Part shown: in pieces, positions 18,201 through 26,552 of the stretch
How the letters are laid out: every line of letters starts with the position of its first letter
Numbering within the stretch: the first letter of the stretch is position 1
Assembly (NCBI RefSeq): GCF_900177665.1
Contig: NZ_FXAW01000010.1
Coordinates: 1 to 64,000 of the forward strand
DNA from: Marivirga sericea
GTDB lineage: Bacteria; Bacteroidota; Bacteroidia; Cytophagales; Cyclobacteriaceae
DNA: 64,000 nt
Reading direction: 5' to 3'
Translations under genes and position numbers: made by a program
The notes under the pieces: model-generated
The model's input: the letters and a program-made list of their open reading frames with translations, nothing else
Databases searched by the model: none
Told to the model about the DNA's origin: nothing

Positions 18201-20212
18201 TCAGAATAATTACTTTTGAAATCTAACTGACCTCTAACAAGCGAAGCCGACATATTAATCGTATCAAAATCATTAGCCAAATAACTAAAATTACGAATAG
18301 TGACTTCAGCCTTGGTGTCCATTTCTGAAGGCTTTAATCCTTTTCCTTTTATAGCAATGTCAATATCTGCTGTACTGAAGTTTAAACTATCTTGTAACCA
18401 TTTATCCAATTCCAAATCAGATAAGTTGATGTTAGCTTCATAACTTTCTGGTTCATCGGAATTGAAATTACCCTTTAATTTTAGTCTACTTTGGTCGTCT
18501 ATTTCTGCTCCAAAGTCCGCATTTAATTGTCCTTTATTATAGGCCCCGTTTCCTGTTAATATGATCTTTTGAGGATAATATGAAGGGTAATCTGGAGGCA
18601 TAAAATAGGAGAAATCGGAGACATTACTTTTCAATTCCACGTTTTCTACTGAGGCAGATATTTTCTCAAATTCTTGCCAATTTTCAAGTTTCGCCTTGAG
18701 GGCAACCGAGGTTTGCTTTCCGTATAGCAAGCGGAATTGTTGTAAATTCATGTTTTGTGGATCACCCTTTATCTTACCGTAAAGCTTAACGGGATATTGC
18801 GACAAGGCAAGCAAACTGCTATCGTCCTTTAAGCTTGGTGCAAAATAAAAAGCATCTTTTATATTTAAAGTGGTCGGCAATCTTAAATCAAGGTTGAAGA
18901 AAGTTTTATAAAAGCTCCCTGCGAATAAAGAATCAATAGAGGAAAAATCTATGTTGGCCTCTGTATTTAGGATGGAGTTGGAAGTCTCCAGTTTAAAGTC
19001 TTTTAATTTCGCAGATTTGGAATTAAAATTGATGCCCCCGCTTAACTCTTTCAATTTAAAATTACCTCCATCAATAGCAGAGAAATTGATGTTCTCAATG
19101 CCTAAATTCTTTGGTTTATATGTAGCATTTTGCAAGTTCAACTTGATGTCTTGAAACTGCATATTTTCAGGATTAAACCCTGCAATATTCTTTATTTTTC
19201 CCGGTGATTTGATAGCTAAATCTGAAAGTTCAAAACTGAAAGCATTTAGATTAATTTCAAAATCAGGAAATTCAAATGGAGTAGGCACGGTATCGCTTTT
19301 TTGAGTTGCAGAATCAGTAGAAATAGGAAGTCTCATATGAAAATGATTGATCTTATTTTCAAACTCTTCCGCTCCAATTTCATTCTTGCTCAGATCTAAT
19401 TCTGCATTTCTGATTTTGAGGTAATCAACGAGTGTTGATAATTGCAAACTGTCAAATAGCGTTTCATATTTTACATCAACAGTGTTCAAATTCAGCTTTT
19501 GCACAGTTATTTTCGGCAAGCTGCTTTCTGTACTGTCTGCTTCAGTTTGTTCAAAAGCTTTTCCTTGAGAATAATGTCCTTTCACATTTTGAAGTACAAA
19601 TTCTTCAACATCAAAATGCAAGCTATCCAAATCAAAAGCATCGAAAGAGATGTCCAGTTTATCTAACTTCAGATCAGTATCCATTTCTACACTTACATCA
19701 CGATACTTTAGATCAATGTCTGCTAACAAAAGCTGGCGAACATTGATTTTCGTAGAGGAAGTTGTATCGGATTCTATATTCTGCTTTTGATTATTAGAGC
19801 TTTTAGTGCTATCAGTAGCAAAGGCATCGATCAAAAACTGATAGTTAAAGCTGCTATCAGCAGAGTTGTTATGAACTCTTCCTTTAACTCCTTTCAGCTG
19901 CAGATCCTTCACGTCCACATTTCCATCTAAAAGTGGTTTCCAAGCAACATCCACTAAAATGGAACTGGCATAAATTAAAGTGTCTTGAGATTTATCTTCG
20001 GCATATAGCCCCTCAATCTGAGCAGCTCCAAGGAAAGTGATGTAAAGCCGCTCGATTTCAAACTTGGTCTGGGTTTTATCGCTTACATATTTAGTGGCGT
20101 AATTGGTGATTTTCTGCTGCACTGCCGGCAACCTTAAGGAAAGGACGAAAGTCACCAATAGCAAAAAAATGCCACTCAGAATATATAATATGATTTTGCC
20201 GGTTTTCTTCAA
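15254..20212 (-). CDS. tamB: TamB-like translocation/assembly module protein, 1652 aa
   Basis: A very long periplasm-spanning beta-helical protein (DUF490/TamB family). It has an N-terminal membrane anchor (about residues 8-26), then more than 1400 residues of repetitive beta strands resembling AsmA-like repeats (many LxLxxxxLxFN patterns), and a C-terminal TamB domain with SQYVKGVNLNLDLNSYED and QLDVSLSKNLFNDRFRVEVGSQVD. Such proteins bridge inner and outer membranes and act with the TamA barrel. It overlaps tamA by 4 bp. Upstream on the minus strand a TACTTTTA sequence (20220-20227) may be a -7 element. Confidence 0.93.
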   Translation of the reverse strand: MKKTGKIILYILSGIFLLLVTFVLSLRLPAVQQKITNYATKYVSDKTQTKFEIERLYITFLGAAQIEGLYAEDKSQDTLIYASSILVDVAWKPLLDGNVDVKDLQLKGVKGRVHNNSADSSFNYQFLIDAFATDSTKSSNNQKQNIESDTTSSTKINVRQLLLADIDLKYRDVSVEMDTDLKLDKLDISFDAFDLDSLHFDVEEFVLQNVKGHYSQGKAFEQTEADSTESSLPKITVQKLNLNTVDVKYETLFDSLQLSTLVDYLKIRNAELDLSKNEIGAEEFENKINHFHMRLPISTDSATQKSDTVPTPFEFPDFEINLNAFSFELSDLAIKSPGKIKNIAGFNPENMQFQDIKLNLQNATYKPKNLGIENINFSAIDGGNFKLKELSGGINFNSKSAKLKDFKLETSNSILNTEANIDFSSIDSLFAGSFYKTFFNLDLRLPTTLNIKDAFYFAPSLKDDSSLLALSQYPVKLYGKIKGDPQNMNLQQFRLLYGKQTSVALKAKLENWQEFEKISASVENVELKSNVSDFSYFMPPDYPSYYPQKIILTGNGAYNKGQLNADFGAEIDDQSRLKLKGNFNSDEPESYEANINLSDLELDKWLQDSLNFSTADIDIAIKGKGLKPSEMDTKAEVTIRNFSYLANDFDTINMSASLVRGQLDFKSNYSDSIADFDLSAMGTIDSVQQKMSLKATIKQLDLLAFNITDTAVWVGTKANINVELDSLHQSMTAYLSETILTSPLQTIRFSPLDLKAFNSNDSAAVKLKWENIDFNFNMNHAFSQLALADLDASKLQQAKIFQVDTTDRPMRFALNMRAEESQNLLDFLPLDISFKPIDAKAHYNSNKELIDFQLLIPDFHYQNIDLDSFNLTVNNSAKEFHINTNFQRITSGDLNIYPTILKADITPQKAFFNLFIEDASSDSLFHVDAISERKSDSLFWSIKPENLILNAAHWNMHPENRIYFDTASLQIRNLIFERKKQSFELKTELKDQINSLQLNFENFRIQNFFAIINAEESPVKGIIKGGIELENLEDLTEFSASLKLDSLNIYDQEVGNLSLDARQESANRYQFSLNSKGEVSLRSKGWFDNNSEIPEFDLELDMDSVSLPFLTSFSEGLIKEASGNLVGHFNFSGTPEDFIYDGNLNFQDASLFFPYLNMTYQLPNEVISLKNEKINLNNFTILDEQSRKMQLNGQITTQNLLNPKFDLSLTADNFQLLNTTKEDSDLFYGQAFFNATITWKGSLDQPKIEAKVGLNEKTDLVYIIPETEVDVVEQEGIVRFTKPFQASDTIPSNESELQRSANIDGVDLNAIINTDKNAKFKVVVDEKRGDYLTVSGDTDLNFTLRKNGAISLNGNVEVNNGYYQLSLYDLVKRRFDIESGSRISWSGDPYEAILDITALYKTETPVNTLMQDQISSASDQVKTQYRQKLPFLVQLFVDGNLSKPEISFGLDMPETSRGALGGNIYQQIQAINADETRLNKQVFSLLVLNQFFPSGSSSGGPNSESIARNSASQILSNQLNKLSSQYVKGVNLNLDLNSYEDYQSGTPQDRTQLDVSLSKNLFNDRFRVEVGSQVDLEGQQRTQQEATDIIGNIMVEYLLTEDGRYKLRGYRKNEYEGLIDGQVVVTGISIQFSKEFEKFNELWSQSKEEKEK

Positions 20213-20343
20213 TCTAATAGTAAAAGTACGATTTTAGTTATTAATACAGCTTTAACCTAACGGCAGAATTCACTTTAAGATATGTATTGCACACAAGATT
20301 TCCTGTGGTACCTACTTATTAGACTTAGCAGTAGGTAAAGAAT

Positions 20344-20484
20344 TTAAAAATATGTATTAGAAATACGGAATAATCTAATCTTGATGGAAGAATTAGAACC
20401 CCTCTTGTAAGCATCCACACTTAAAAACCATTCATCTTTGAAATTTTTATGCCGGGAGTGAAAAGTTCCTTGAGTCTTAAACAT
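20344..20484 (-). CDS. Possible 46-aa ORF or gene remnant
   Basis: Within the 472-bp spacer between tamB and the DUF6624-like gene, a frame runs from ATG at 20484 to TAA at 20344. It encodes a basic, aromatic-rich peptide starting MFKTQGTFHSRHKNFKDEWF. The composition looks protein-like rather than random, but no family was recognised. It may be a short gene or the end of a decayed one. The rest of the spacer shows nothing that could be identified. Confidence 0.3.
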   Translation of the reverse strand: MFKTQGTFHSRHKNFKDEWFLSVDAYKRGSNSSIKIRLFRISNTYF

Positions 20485-20684
20485 AGCAATACGATGATTG
20501 TAAACTTAAAAAATGCTGCACTATGTCAGCAAAAAAGTTTACTCTAGATTTTGCTAAAAAAACCAATTAGTCGACCCCTGATTTCATGAATTTTATTAAT
20601 TCAATCTTTTTATGTTAACGCTGGTATCAAATCTCTAAATTCAATTCCATATTTTTTGTAGAAAGCCACTCAAGATGTATAGCC

Positions 20685-21614
20685 TTATTCGCTAAGACTA
20701 AGTTGCCATTCTATATCAAATTCTTCTTCCAAGTATGTATTCAAAGACCTCAACCCGATCTTTTTTCTTCTCCTATCCACTTTTTCAGGTTTTCTTATAG
20801 CGACTGGACTTGCTGCTCCATATCTATGTTCAATTTGAGTACCATAAAGCTGTTCTCTACCTTTAGAAATTAAGAATCTGTCTTTAGCATTGGCATAAAC
20901 CGAAGCGCTTACTTTGTCATCTCTGAAGGCTTCGCTTAAATATGGAAAGCACTGTAACATTAATACATCTGGTGCTTTTATAACTATTTCAACTATAGCA
21001 TCTGAAGCTAATGGGGTAACATCTGCAGCTGTAGGCCAACCATAATTAACTAATAAATATCTGAGTCTTTCAATATTTTCTTTTCTAAACTTTTCCTCTT
21101 CAATCGAAAGCATAGGATATAAAGAGGAGGAGCCAAGACTGCTGTTCTCTGATGAAAAACTTGCTAATTGGGTCCTTCTGACATAGGTAAATCCTTGATC
21201 TTTTATGATCATTCTGAAAAGCTCCTTAGCAAATCTTGGATTGTTAATTTTTGAATGATTCCTTTCATATCTCTCTATTTGGAGATCCTCTATTTTTTTC
21301 CATCTTGGATCTGAAAGCAAATTTAAAAAGCTTGGGTCCTGCAAAGCAGCTAAATTCTGGTCATATTCAACTGCAAAAGGTAAATAATAGAAAGCAGTAT
21401 CTCGCATTTCTGGCTGCCACATTAGTGCTGCGGTAGTTGCAATTCGATATGCCGTCTCTCTTGAGGGTATTTCGCTCATGGATTTTTTGTATTTCTCAAG
21501 AGCTGGTTTTAAAAACCCCAATCTTTTAAGGCTATCTGCCTCTTTTAATAAGTCTTGACTGTGGCTGACTTTGGTTGCTAAGATTAGCAAGACGAAAATG
21601 AGTGTCTTTTTCAT
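20685..21614 (-). CDS. Secreted DUF6624-like protein, 309 aa
   Basis: A clear signal peptide (MKKTLIFVLLILATKVSHS, cut near residue 19) sends it to the periplasm or beyond. The N-terminal part is a TPR-like helical region (KEADSLKRLGFLKPALEKYKKS). The C-terminal part has YLLVNYGWPTAADV, an ALP..Q-like helix region (VLMLQCFPYLSEAFRDDKVSASVYANAKDRFLISKGREQLYGTQI). The RFLISKGREQLYGTQ stretch is the signature I associate with DUF6624. The function is unknown. It is isolated, with no operon partner. Confidence 0.75.
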   Translation of the reverse strand: MKKTLIFVLLILATKVSHSQDLLKEADSLKRLGFLKPALEKYKKSMSEIPSRETAYRIATTAALMWQPEMRDTAFYYLPFAVEYDQNLAALQDPSFLNLLSDPRWKKIEDLQIERYERNHSKINNPRFAKELFRMIIKDQGFTYVRRTQLASFSSENSSLGSSSLYPMLSIEEEKFRKENIERLRYLLVNYGWPTAADVTPLASDAIVEIVIKAPDVLMLQCFPYLSEAFRDDKVSASVYANAKDRFLISKGREQLYGTQIEHRYGAASPVAIRKPEKVDRRRKKIGLRSLNTYLEEEFDIEWQLSLSE

Positions 21615-21908
21615 AATTGTATTTGTTTTAATGATACCACAAGCTTACCATCAATTCTTCTTCTATGAGGAAATAGTCGATGGATAACTTCTTTCGAAAG
21701 TCACAAGGCAAATATTGCTGTCTAAAATGCTTATTTGATAAGTCAGGAAAATAAATGCCTTAATCATCCTTTAAGCCTTTATATTATGAGATTCACCTAA
21801 TCTAGATTTTAAAGAGATATCAACTCGAAATAATATTATATATGAAGAAATGGAATCTGGCTATCAATTTTTTTCCAATTTCATTAACTTGAGATTAAAA
21901 TTTGAAAT

Positions 21909-23093
21909 ATGGATTTAGGCGTAAATATTACCGGAGCGTATCATTCTTCATTTGGCAAGCTGGAGGGTGAGACGCTCTATTCTTTATATGAAAAAGCAGC
22001 CATTGGCGCTTTGCAAGATGCAGGAATTGAAGCAAAAGCTATCGATGGGGTTTTTGTTGGAAATTATAGCGGAGGATCCTTCAATCATCAGGAAAACATT
22101 GCGCCTTATGGTGTGAATGCATTGCCCGAAATGCGTCATAAACCAATGTACAGAACAGAAACTGCCTGTTCTTCAGGCTCTTCTGCGATTCACATGGCGA
22201 TTATGGCCATAAAATCAGGTATGATGAAGCGGGCTTTAGTAGTAGGTCTGGAAAAAATGACCCATTTAGAAATTGCCGGAGTAACTCAAGCTTTATCGCT
22301 GGCCACCTATTGGCCGGAAGAAGGCAGCCAATCTGTAACCGCTCCCTGTATGTTTGCAGACTTAGCGAAAGGTTGGATGAAAAAACACAATTATTCCGAA
22401 GCACAATTAAGACCATGGCTAGCTCAAATTTCAGCCAAAGCCTATACAAATGGTGCCCAAAACCCCTTGGCCCATTTGCAGAAACCCAAAAGCGCAAAAG
22501 ACATTCTGGCACTTCCTGATGAGAAGAATCCTATCATTCATGCCCCACTTCGATTACATGATTGCTCTCTAGTTTCTGATGGATCCTCTGCTTTGGTCTT
22601 GGAACATGACAGTTTAAGCATAGGAAAGGGAGTATCTATGAAAAGTTTTTACAGTGCTAGCGATTATTTGGATAGTTTCGGCAAACATAAATCTGACCAT
22701 TTTCTAGAAGGCGCTGCTTTTGCAGTGGATAAAGCCTTAAAAGATGCAAGCATGAGCATAAATGATATTAATATTGCCGAAGTACATGACTGCTTTACCA
22801 TCACAGAGCTTTTATTGTATAGCGCCATGGGAATTGCTCCTGCAGGCAAAGAATTTGAAGCCTTGGAAAATGGGACTGTTTTTCCTGAGGGAAAATTACC
22901 CGTAAACCTATCGGGTGGATTGAAGGCAAAAGGTCATCCCATTGGTGCGACCGGTGTTTCTATGCATGCTTATATTTACAAACAATTGATGCAAGAAGCC
23001 TGGGGTCATCAAGCCAAAAATGCACAAACGGGTTTGGTTGTTAATATTGGCGGTTCGGGGACTAGTAATGCGGTTTCGGTATTGGGTCGGTAG
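21909..23093 (+). CDS. Thiolase-family acetyl-CoA acyltransferase-like protein, 394 aa
   Basis: A thiolase fold protein related to the SCP-x/lipid-transfer group. The acylated cysteine lies in RTETACSSGSSAIH (C87), and the histidine box is GLKAKGHPIGATG. The last canonical motif, CxGGGxG with the second catalytic cysteine, reads NIGGSGTSN here, so that cysteine is missing. This is usual in SCP-x-like thiolases and suggests degradative or non-canonical chemistry rather than acetoacetyl-CoA synthesis. It is cytoplasmic and a single gene; a RAYT remnant follows convergently. Confidence 0.88.
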   Translation: MDLGVNITGAYHSSFGKLEGETLYSLYEKAAIGALQDAGIEAKAIDGVFVGNYSGGSFNHQENIAPYGVNALPEMRHKPMYRTETACSSGSSAIHMAIMAIKSGMMKRALVVGLEKMTHLEIAGVTQALSLATYWPEEGSQSVTAPCMFADLAKGWMKKHNYSEAQLRPWLAQISAKAYTNGAQNPLAHLQKPKSAKDILALPDEKNPIIHAPLRLHDCSLVSDGSSALVLEHDSLSIGKGVSMKSFYSASDYLDSFGKHKSDHFLEGAAFAVDKALKDASMSINDINIAEVHDCFTITELLLYSAMGIAPAGKEFEALENGTVFPEGKLPVNLSGGLKAKGHPIGATGVSMHAYIYKQLMQEAWGHQAKNAQTGLVVNIGGSGTSNAVSVLGR

Positions 23094-23120
23094 ATACACC
23101 ATGCATCGAATATAAACACA

Positions 23121-23683
23121 TCATTTATCATGAAACCCATCATCAGACCAATTCCGAATATTATTTTTAATGTATTCTGAAATCCGGTGAAATGATTTTT
23201 TATCACGAATAATATGATCATGAAAACGGTCTTGCCATCCAAAATCAGGGTTAATCAATCGTGCACCAACGGTTACACCCGATTTAAAACCGCGAATAAA
23301 GGATCCTAAATTTTTTGATTGTGGTCCGAATGTAGAGACGCGATGCCTCGCGTCTCTACCGCGCCCATTCGTACCATGATCCGTCCCCAACGTATTATAC
23401 CGGTTTTCACCAATCCCAATAATACCATGAAAATGGTTAGGCATCACAATATAGTCGACACACATAAATTCATGTCCGGTCGCAATTCAAATGTTTTTAC
23501 CCATTCCGATTCTACAATTTTCCCGACATCATTTAATAACATTTCCCCGTTTCTAATTTTACCAAAAAAACATTCTCTAGTTTTTGTGCAAATGGTTACA
23601 AAATATTTTGCTTTACTCCTGTAATCCCAATTTTGTAATCGTGCTGATTCAATACGGTATTTGTTTTTGAATTTGTCAGGCAT
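23121..23683 (-). pseudogene. REP-associated tyrosine transposase (RAYT), frameshifted
   Basis: A Y1-type HUH transposase that normally spreads REP palindromes. The 5' part begins MPDKFKNKYRIESARLQNWDY (ATG at 23683) and includes YFVTICTKTRECFFG. The 3' frame has VDYIVMPNHFHGI, the HUH metal motif, and GWQDRFHDHIIRDKKSFHRI. The frames join if one GT pair is removed from the ACACACA run at 23458-23464, restoring DMNLCVDYIVMPNHFH. A REP hairpin (about 23331-23358) is also inserted in frame, adding GRGRDARHRVST-like residues. The gene is therefore probably dead. Confidence 0.88.
23331..23358. repeat. REP hairpin inside the RAYT gene
   Basis: GTAGAGACGCGA on the left and TCGCGTCTCTAC on the right form a 12-bp stem around a 4-nt loop. 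The same GAGACGC..GCGTCTC core occurs at the 5' end of the locus (23742-23765). The copy sits within the coding region and extends the protein between the HUH motif and the tyrosine-bearing half. Confidence 0.75.
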
Positions 23684-23741
23684 GGTTGATTCGTTTGTTC
23701 TATCTAGATAATAAATTTTAATTTCGTAAAAAATTGGTGGA

Positions 23742-23765
23742 GACGCAATGCATTGCGTCTCCACT
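23742..23765. repeat. REP palindrome upstream of the RAYT gene
   Basis: A perfect 24-bp palindrome beginning GGAGACGCAATG and ending with its complement. It lies about 60 bp before the transposase ATG. A REP next to the RAYT that mobilises it is the known arrangement. The start codon of the longer open frame lies inside this palindrome, another reason to prefer the ATG at 23683. Confidence 0.8.
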
Positions 23766-23860
23766 GCCCATGATCATCACCAAATTAAACCCAATGCACA
23801 TCACAAACGCCCACCAAAACAACCAAATACACATTGAACTAACCCTGTAACGACTAAAAA

Positions 23861-25717
23861 CTAGTTCTTAGCCAACAAACTGCTGGATTCTACCAGCTTG
23901 ATGAATTCTATTCTATACCCATTTTCATCTTTTCCTTTGGCACTTTTTGCTAAGTCTGTCACCAGCTGATAATCGCCATTTTCGATATAATCAGAATCTT
24001 TCAACAACATCCCGTAAGTAGCCACAGCCGCTGACCAACGAAAGTTCTCAGACGTTTTATCAAGAGACTTAGCGGTATTTTCTACCGTTGTCACAATTAA
24101 TTTGCTGACCTCTCCATCAGGAGCTTTGTATCTGAATTTTACCGTGAGTAGCTCATCACCATACGTCACCTTTTCTGTTTTTGGCTTGTTTTGCTGATAT
24201 TTCAAATCATCAATAGGCTTGAAATAACTATCCACCCCTTTAGGGATAATTTCATATAAAGCAGTAACCGTATGACCAGAACCGAGCTCACCTGCATCTT
24301 TTTTATCGTTATTAAAATCTTCATTATTAAGCTTTCTATTTTCATAGCCAATCAATCGATAGGCCGTGACATTGGCTGGGTTAAACTCTACCTGGATTTT
24401 CACATCCTTAGCAATGGTAAAGAGAGTACCTCCAAACTCATTCACCAATACCTTTTTCGCTTCTAAAATATTGTCGATATAAGCATAGTTACCATTTCCT
24501 TTATCAGCCAATATTTCCATTTTTGAATCTTTGTAATTACCCATGCCAAAGCCTAAAACAGTAAGAAAAACACCTTCTTTTCTTTTTGCTTCGATCAAAT
24601 CTTCCATGGCTTCATTTGAGCTCGCTCCCACATTAAAGTCTCCATCAGTGGCCAAAATGATTCGGTTATTGCCTTCTTGCATAAAATTTTCTTTAGCGAT
24701 TTTATAAGCTAATTCAATCCCAGCTCCACCAGCAGTGGAACCTCCAGCCTGTAAGTTTTGCAAAGCTTCAATTATTTTGCCTTTTTCTTTGCCTGAAGTA
24801 GGTGGAAGCACACATCCAGCGGCACCAGCATATACCACAATAGAAACCTTATCCTCTTCCCTCAGCTGATCAACCAACATTTTGAGACCTGATTTTAGCA
24901 AGGGTAGCTTGTTTTGAGCGAACATAGAGCCTGACACATCTAAGAGAAAAACTAGATTTGAGGCAGGCAGGTTTTGTGTGGGAATTACCTTTCCTTGTAA
25001 GCCAATATGTACAAGTTGATGTTTTTCGTTCCAAGGCGCTTGCGACACTTCTGTATTGATCGAAAACGGATCTTGACCAGTTGGTTGTTTGTAGTCATAA
25101 TTGAAATAATTAATCATTTCCTCAATTCTTACTGCATCTTTAGGAGGATTTTGACCATTGTTGATAAATCTTCTCATATTGGAGTAAGAAGCTGCATCTA
25201 CATCGATAGAAAAAGTGGACAATGGATTTTGGGTAGCTTCCTGAAAAGTATTTTCGTCAAGACCTTCATAATCCTCTGTATTTGCTTGAGGATAGGGTGA
25301 TTCAGCAGGTATAGGCCAATAACTTTGATCAGCTTGATAGCTAGCCACTTTTCTTTTTGAAAATATATTCCGCACTGATCGATCAGTGACCACTACTTCC
25401 GACAATTGGGCAACATCAGCTTCCAATTGCACATCGATAACACTTCGCCCTTTTATAGGCACTTCCTTTTTCGTCATCCCAATGTAGCTAAAAACTAATA
25501 TGCCTTTTAGAGAGGGTAATTTGATGGTATAGTTGCCATCTAAATCAGTAGTTACCCCTGCAGCGCTACCCTTCAATAATACATTCACGCCTGGTAAATT
25601 CTCGCCACTTTGGGCATCTGTTACTTTCCCGCTTACAGTGATTGATTGTGCGGCTAACATAGCTGAGCTGATCAGAATTAGGCAGCTTATTCTTATTACA
25701 TCCATTAACTTTTTCAT
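23861..25717 (-). CDS. YfbK-type VWA-domain protein with N-terminal CarboxypepD_reg domain
   Basis: Start MKKLMDVIRISCLILISSAMLAAQS is a signal peptide; the upstream in-frame ATG at 25741 would spoil it. Next comes a CarboxypepD_reg-like beta-sandwich (about residues 24-100: TVSGKVTDAQSGENLPGVNVLLKG) ending in the AQLSEVVVT junction typical of TonB-linked proteins. Then follows a YfbK-specific region and a von Willebrand A domain with the MIDAS motif LLDVSGSMF, and a DUF3520-like C-terminus. It is divergent from a sigma/anti-sigma pair whose second gene carries the same CarboxypepD_reg module, so a shared envelope-stress role is likely. Confidence 0.9.
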   Translation of the reverse strand: MKKLMDVIRISCLILISSAMLAAQSITVSGKVTDAQSGENLPGVNVLLKGSAAGVTTDLDGNYTIKLPSLKGILVFSYIGMTKKEVPIKGRSVIDVQLEADVAQLSEVVVTDRSVRNIFSKRKVASYQADQSYWPIPAESPYPQANTEDYEGLDENTFQEATQNPLSTFSIDVDAASYSNMRRFINNGQNPPKDAVRIEEMINYFNYDYKQPTGQDPFSINTEVSQAPWNEKHQLVHIGLQGKVIPTQNLPASNLVFLLDVSGSMFAQNKLPLLKSGLKMLVDQLREEDKVSIVVYAGAAGCVLPPTSGKEKGKIIEALQNLQAGGSTAGGAGIELAYKIAKENFMQEGNNRIILATDGDFNVGASSNEAMEDLIEAKRKEGVFLTVLGFGMGNYKDSKMEILADKGNGNYAYIDNILEAKKVLVNEFGGTLFTIAKDVKIQVEFNPANVTAYRLIGYENRKLNNEDFNNDKKDAGELGSGHTVTALYEIIPKGVDSYFKPIDDLKYQQNKPKTEKVTYGDELLTVKFRYKAPDGEVSKLIVTTVENTAKSLDKTSENFRWSAAVATYGMLLKDSDYIENGDYQLVTDLAKSAKGKDENGYRIEFIKLVESSSLLAKN

Positions 25718-25976
25718 GATTGATAATTTTATGTGAAACATTTTTGTAGACAGGATGCACCCACTCTATAAATTCCATAAAATTATTTTCAGTTTTTTAT
25801 TTTTTATAAGGAAAATAGGGTCAAATGCATGCTGGAATCCATTAAAGGGCTTTAAATAAAATAGATTTGCCTAGGTAAAACTTCGTTATTTTGCTTTACC
25901 TTAAAGCTAGAATTCCACTTTTCTGTATTTTATTGAGCTATAAAAATTAACTTAGCAACTTCCATAGCAGCATTGA

Positions 25977-26552
25977 GTGACAGATAAAAACGACATACCA
26001 GAAGAAAAACGACTGCTTGAGCAATTCTGCGAATCTCAAGATCTTGATTTGTTGGGCAAGTTATATCAGCCTTATATGCACCTGGTCTATGGAGTATGCC
26101 TAAAATATTTGAAAGACAAGGATTCAGCTCAGGATGCTGTGATGGCTATTTTTGAAGAATTAGTGTTGAAGCTTCCCAAGCACGAGGTAGAAAACTTTAA
26201 AAGTTGGCTTTACGTGCTATCCAAAAACCATTGTTTAATGGAATTGAGAAAGCAAAAGCGTAAAAGGACGGATAATTTTGATTATTCCGACCTTGAGCTT
26301 ATGGAAAATGGACAAGTGTTGCATCATGAAGAAAACTATACTTTTCAGGAGGACAATCTGGAAAGATTAACTGCCTGTATAGCGCAATTAAAAATGGAGC
26401 AAAAGCTTTGTGTGGAGTTATTTTTCTTGGACAAAAAAAGTTATCAGGAAATCACGGACAGCACCTCCTATGAATTAAAAAAAGTAAAAAGTTATATACA
26501 AAATGCAAAAAGAAATTTAAAACTGTGCATGGAACAAGGTGGAGAAAGATAA
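25977..26552 (+). CDS. ECF-like RNA polymerase sigma factor, 191 aa
   Basis: Contains region 2 (LYQPYMHLVYGVCLKYLKDKDSAQDAVMAIFEEL, with the KSWLYVLSKNHCLMELRKQ tail) and region 4 (CIAQLKMEQKLCVELFFLDKKSYQEITDSTSYELKKVKSYIQNAKRNLK). The start is GTG at 25977. Its last 14 bases overlap the next gene, which carries a membrane segment and looks like its anti-sigma partner. The VWA gene is divergent with a 259-bp spacer. The pair probably controls that spacer. Confidence 0.93.
   Translation: MTDKNDIPEEKRLLEQFCESQDLDLLGKLYQPYMHLVYGVCLKYLKDKDSAQDAVMAIFEELVLKLPKHEVENFKSWLYVLSKNHCLMELRKQKRKRTDNFDYSDLELMENGQVLHHEENYTFQEDNLERLTACIAQLKMEQKLCVELFFLDKKSYQEITDSTSYELKKVKSYIQNAKRNLKLCMEQGGER

Noticed and set aside
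23444-23764. Separate 106-aa gene upstream of the HUH frame
   Set aside because: It is the 5' half of the same transposase; the first 27 codons cross the REP palindrome.
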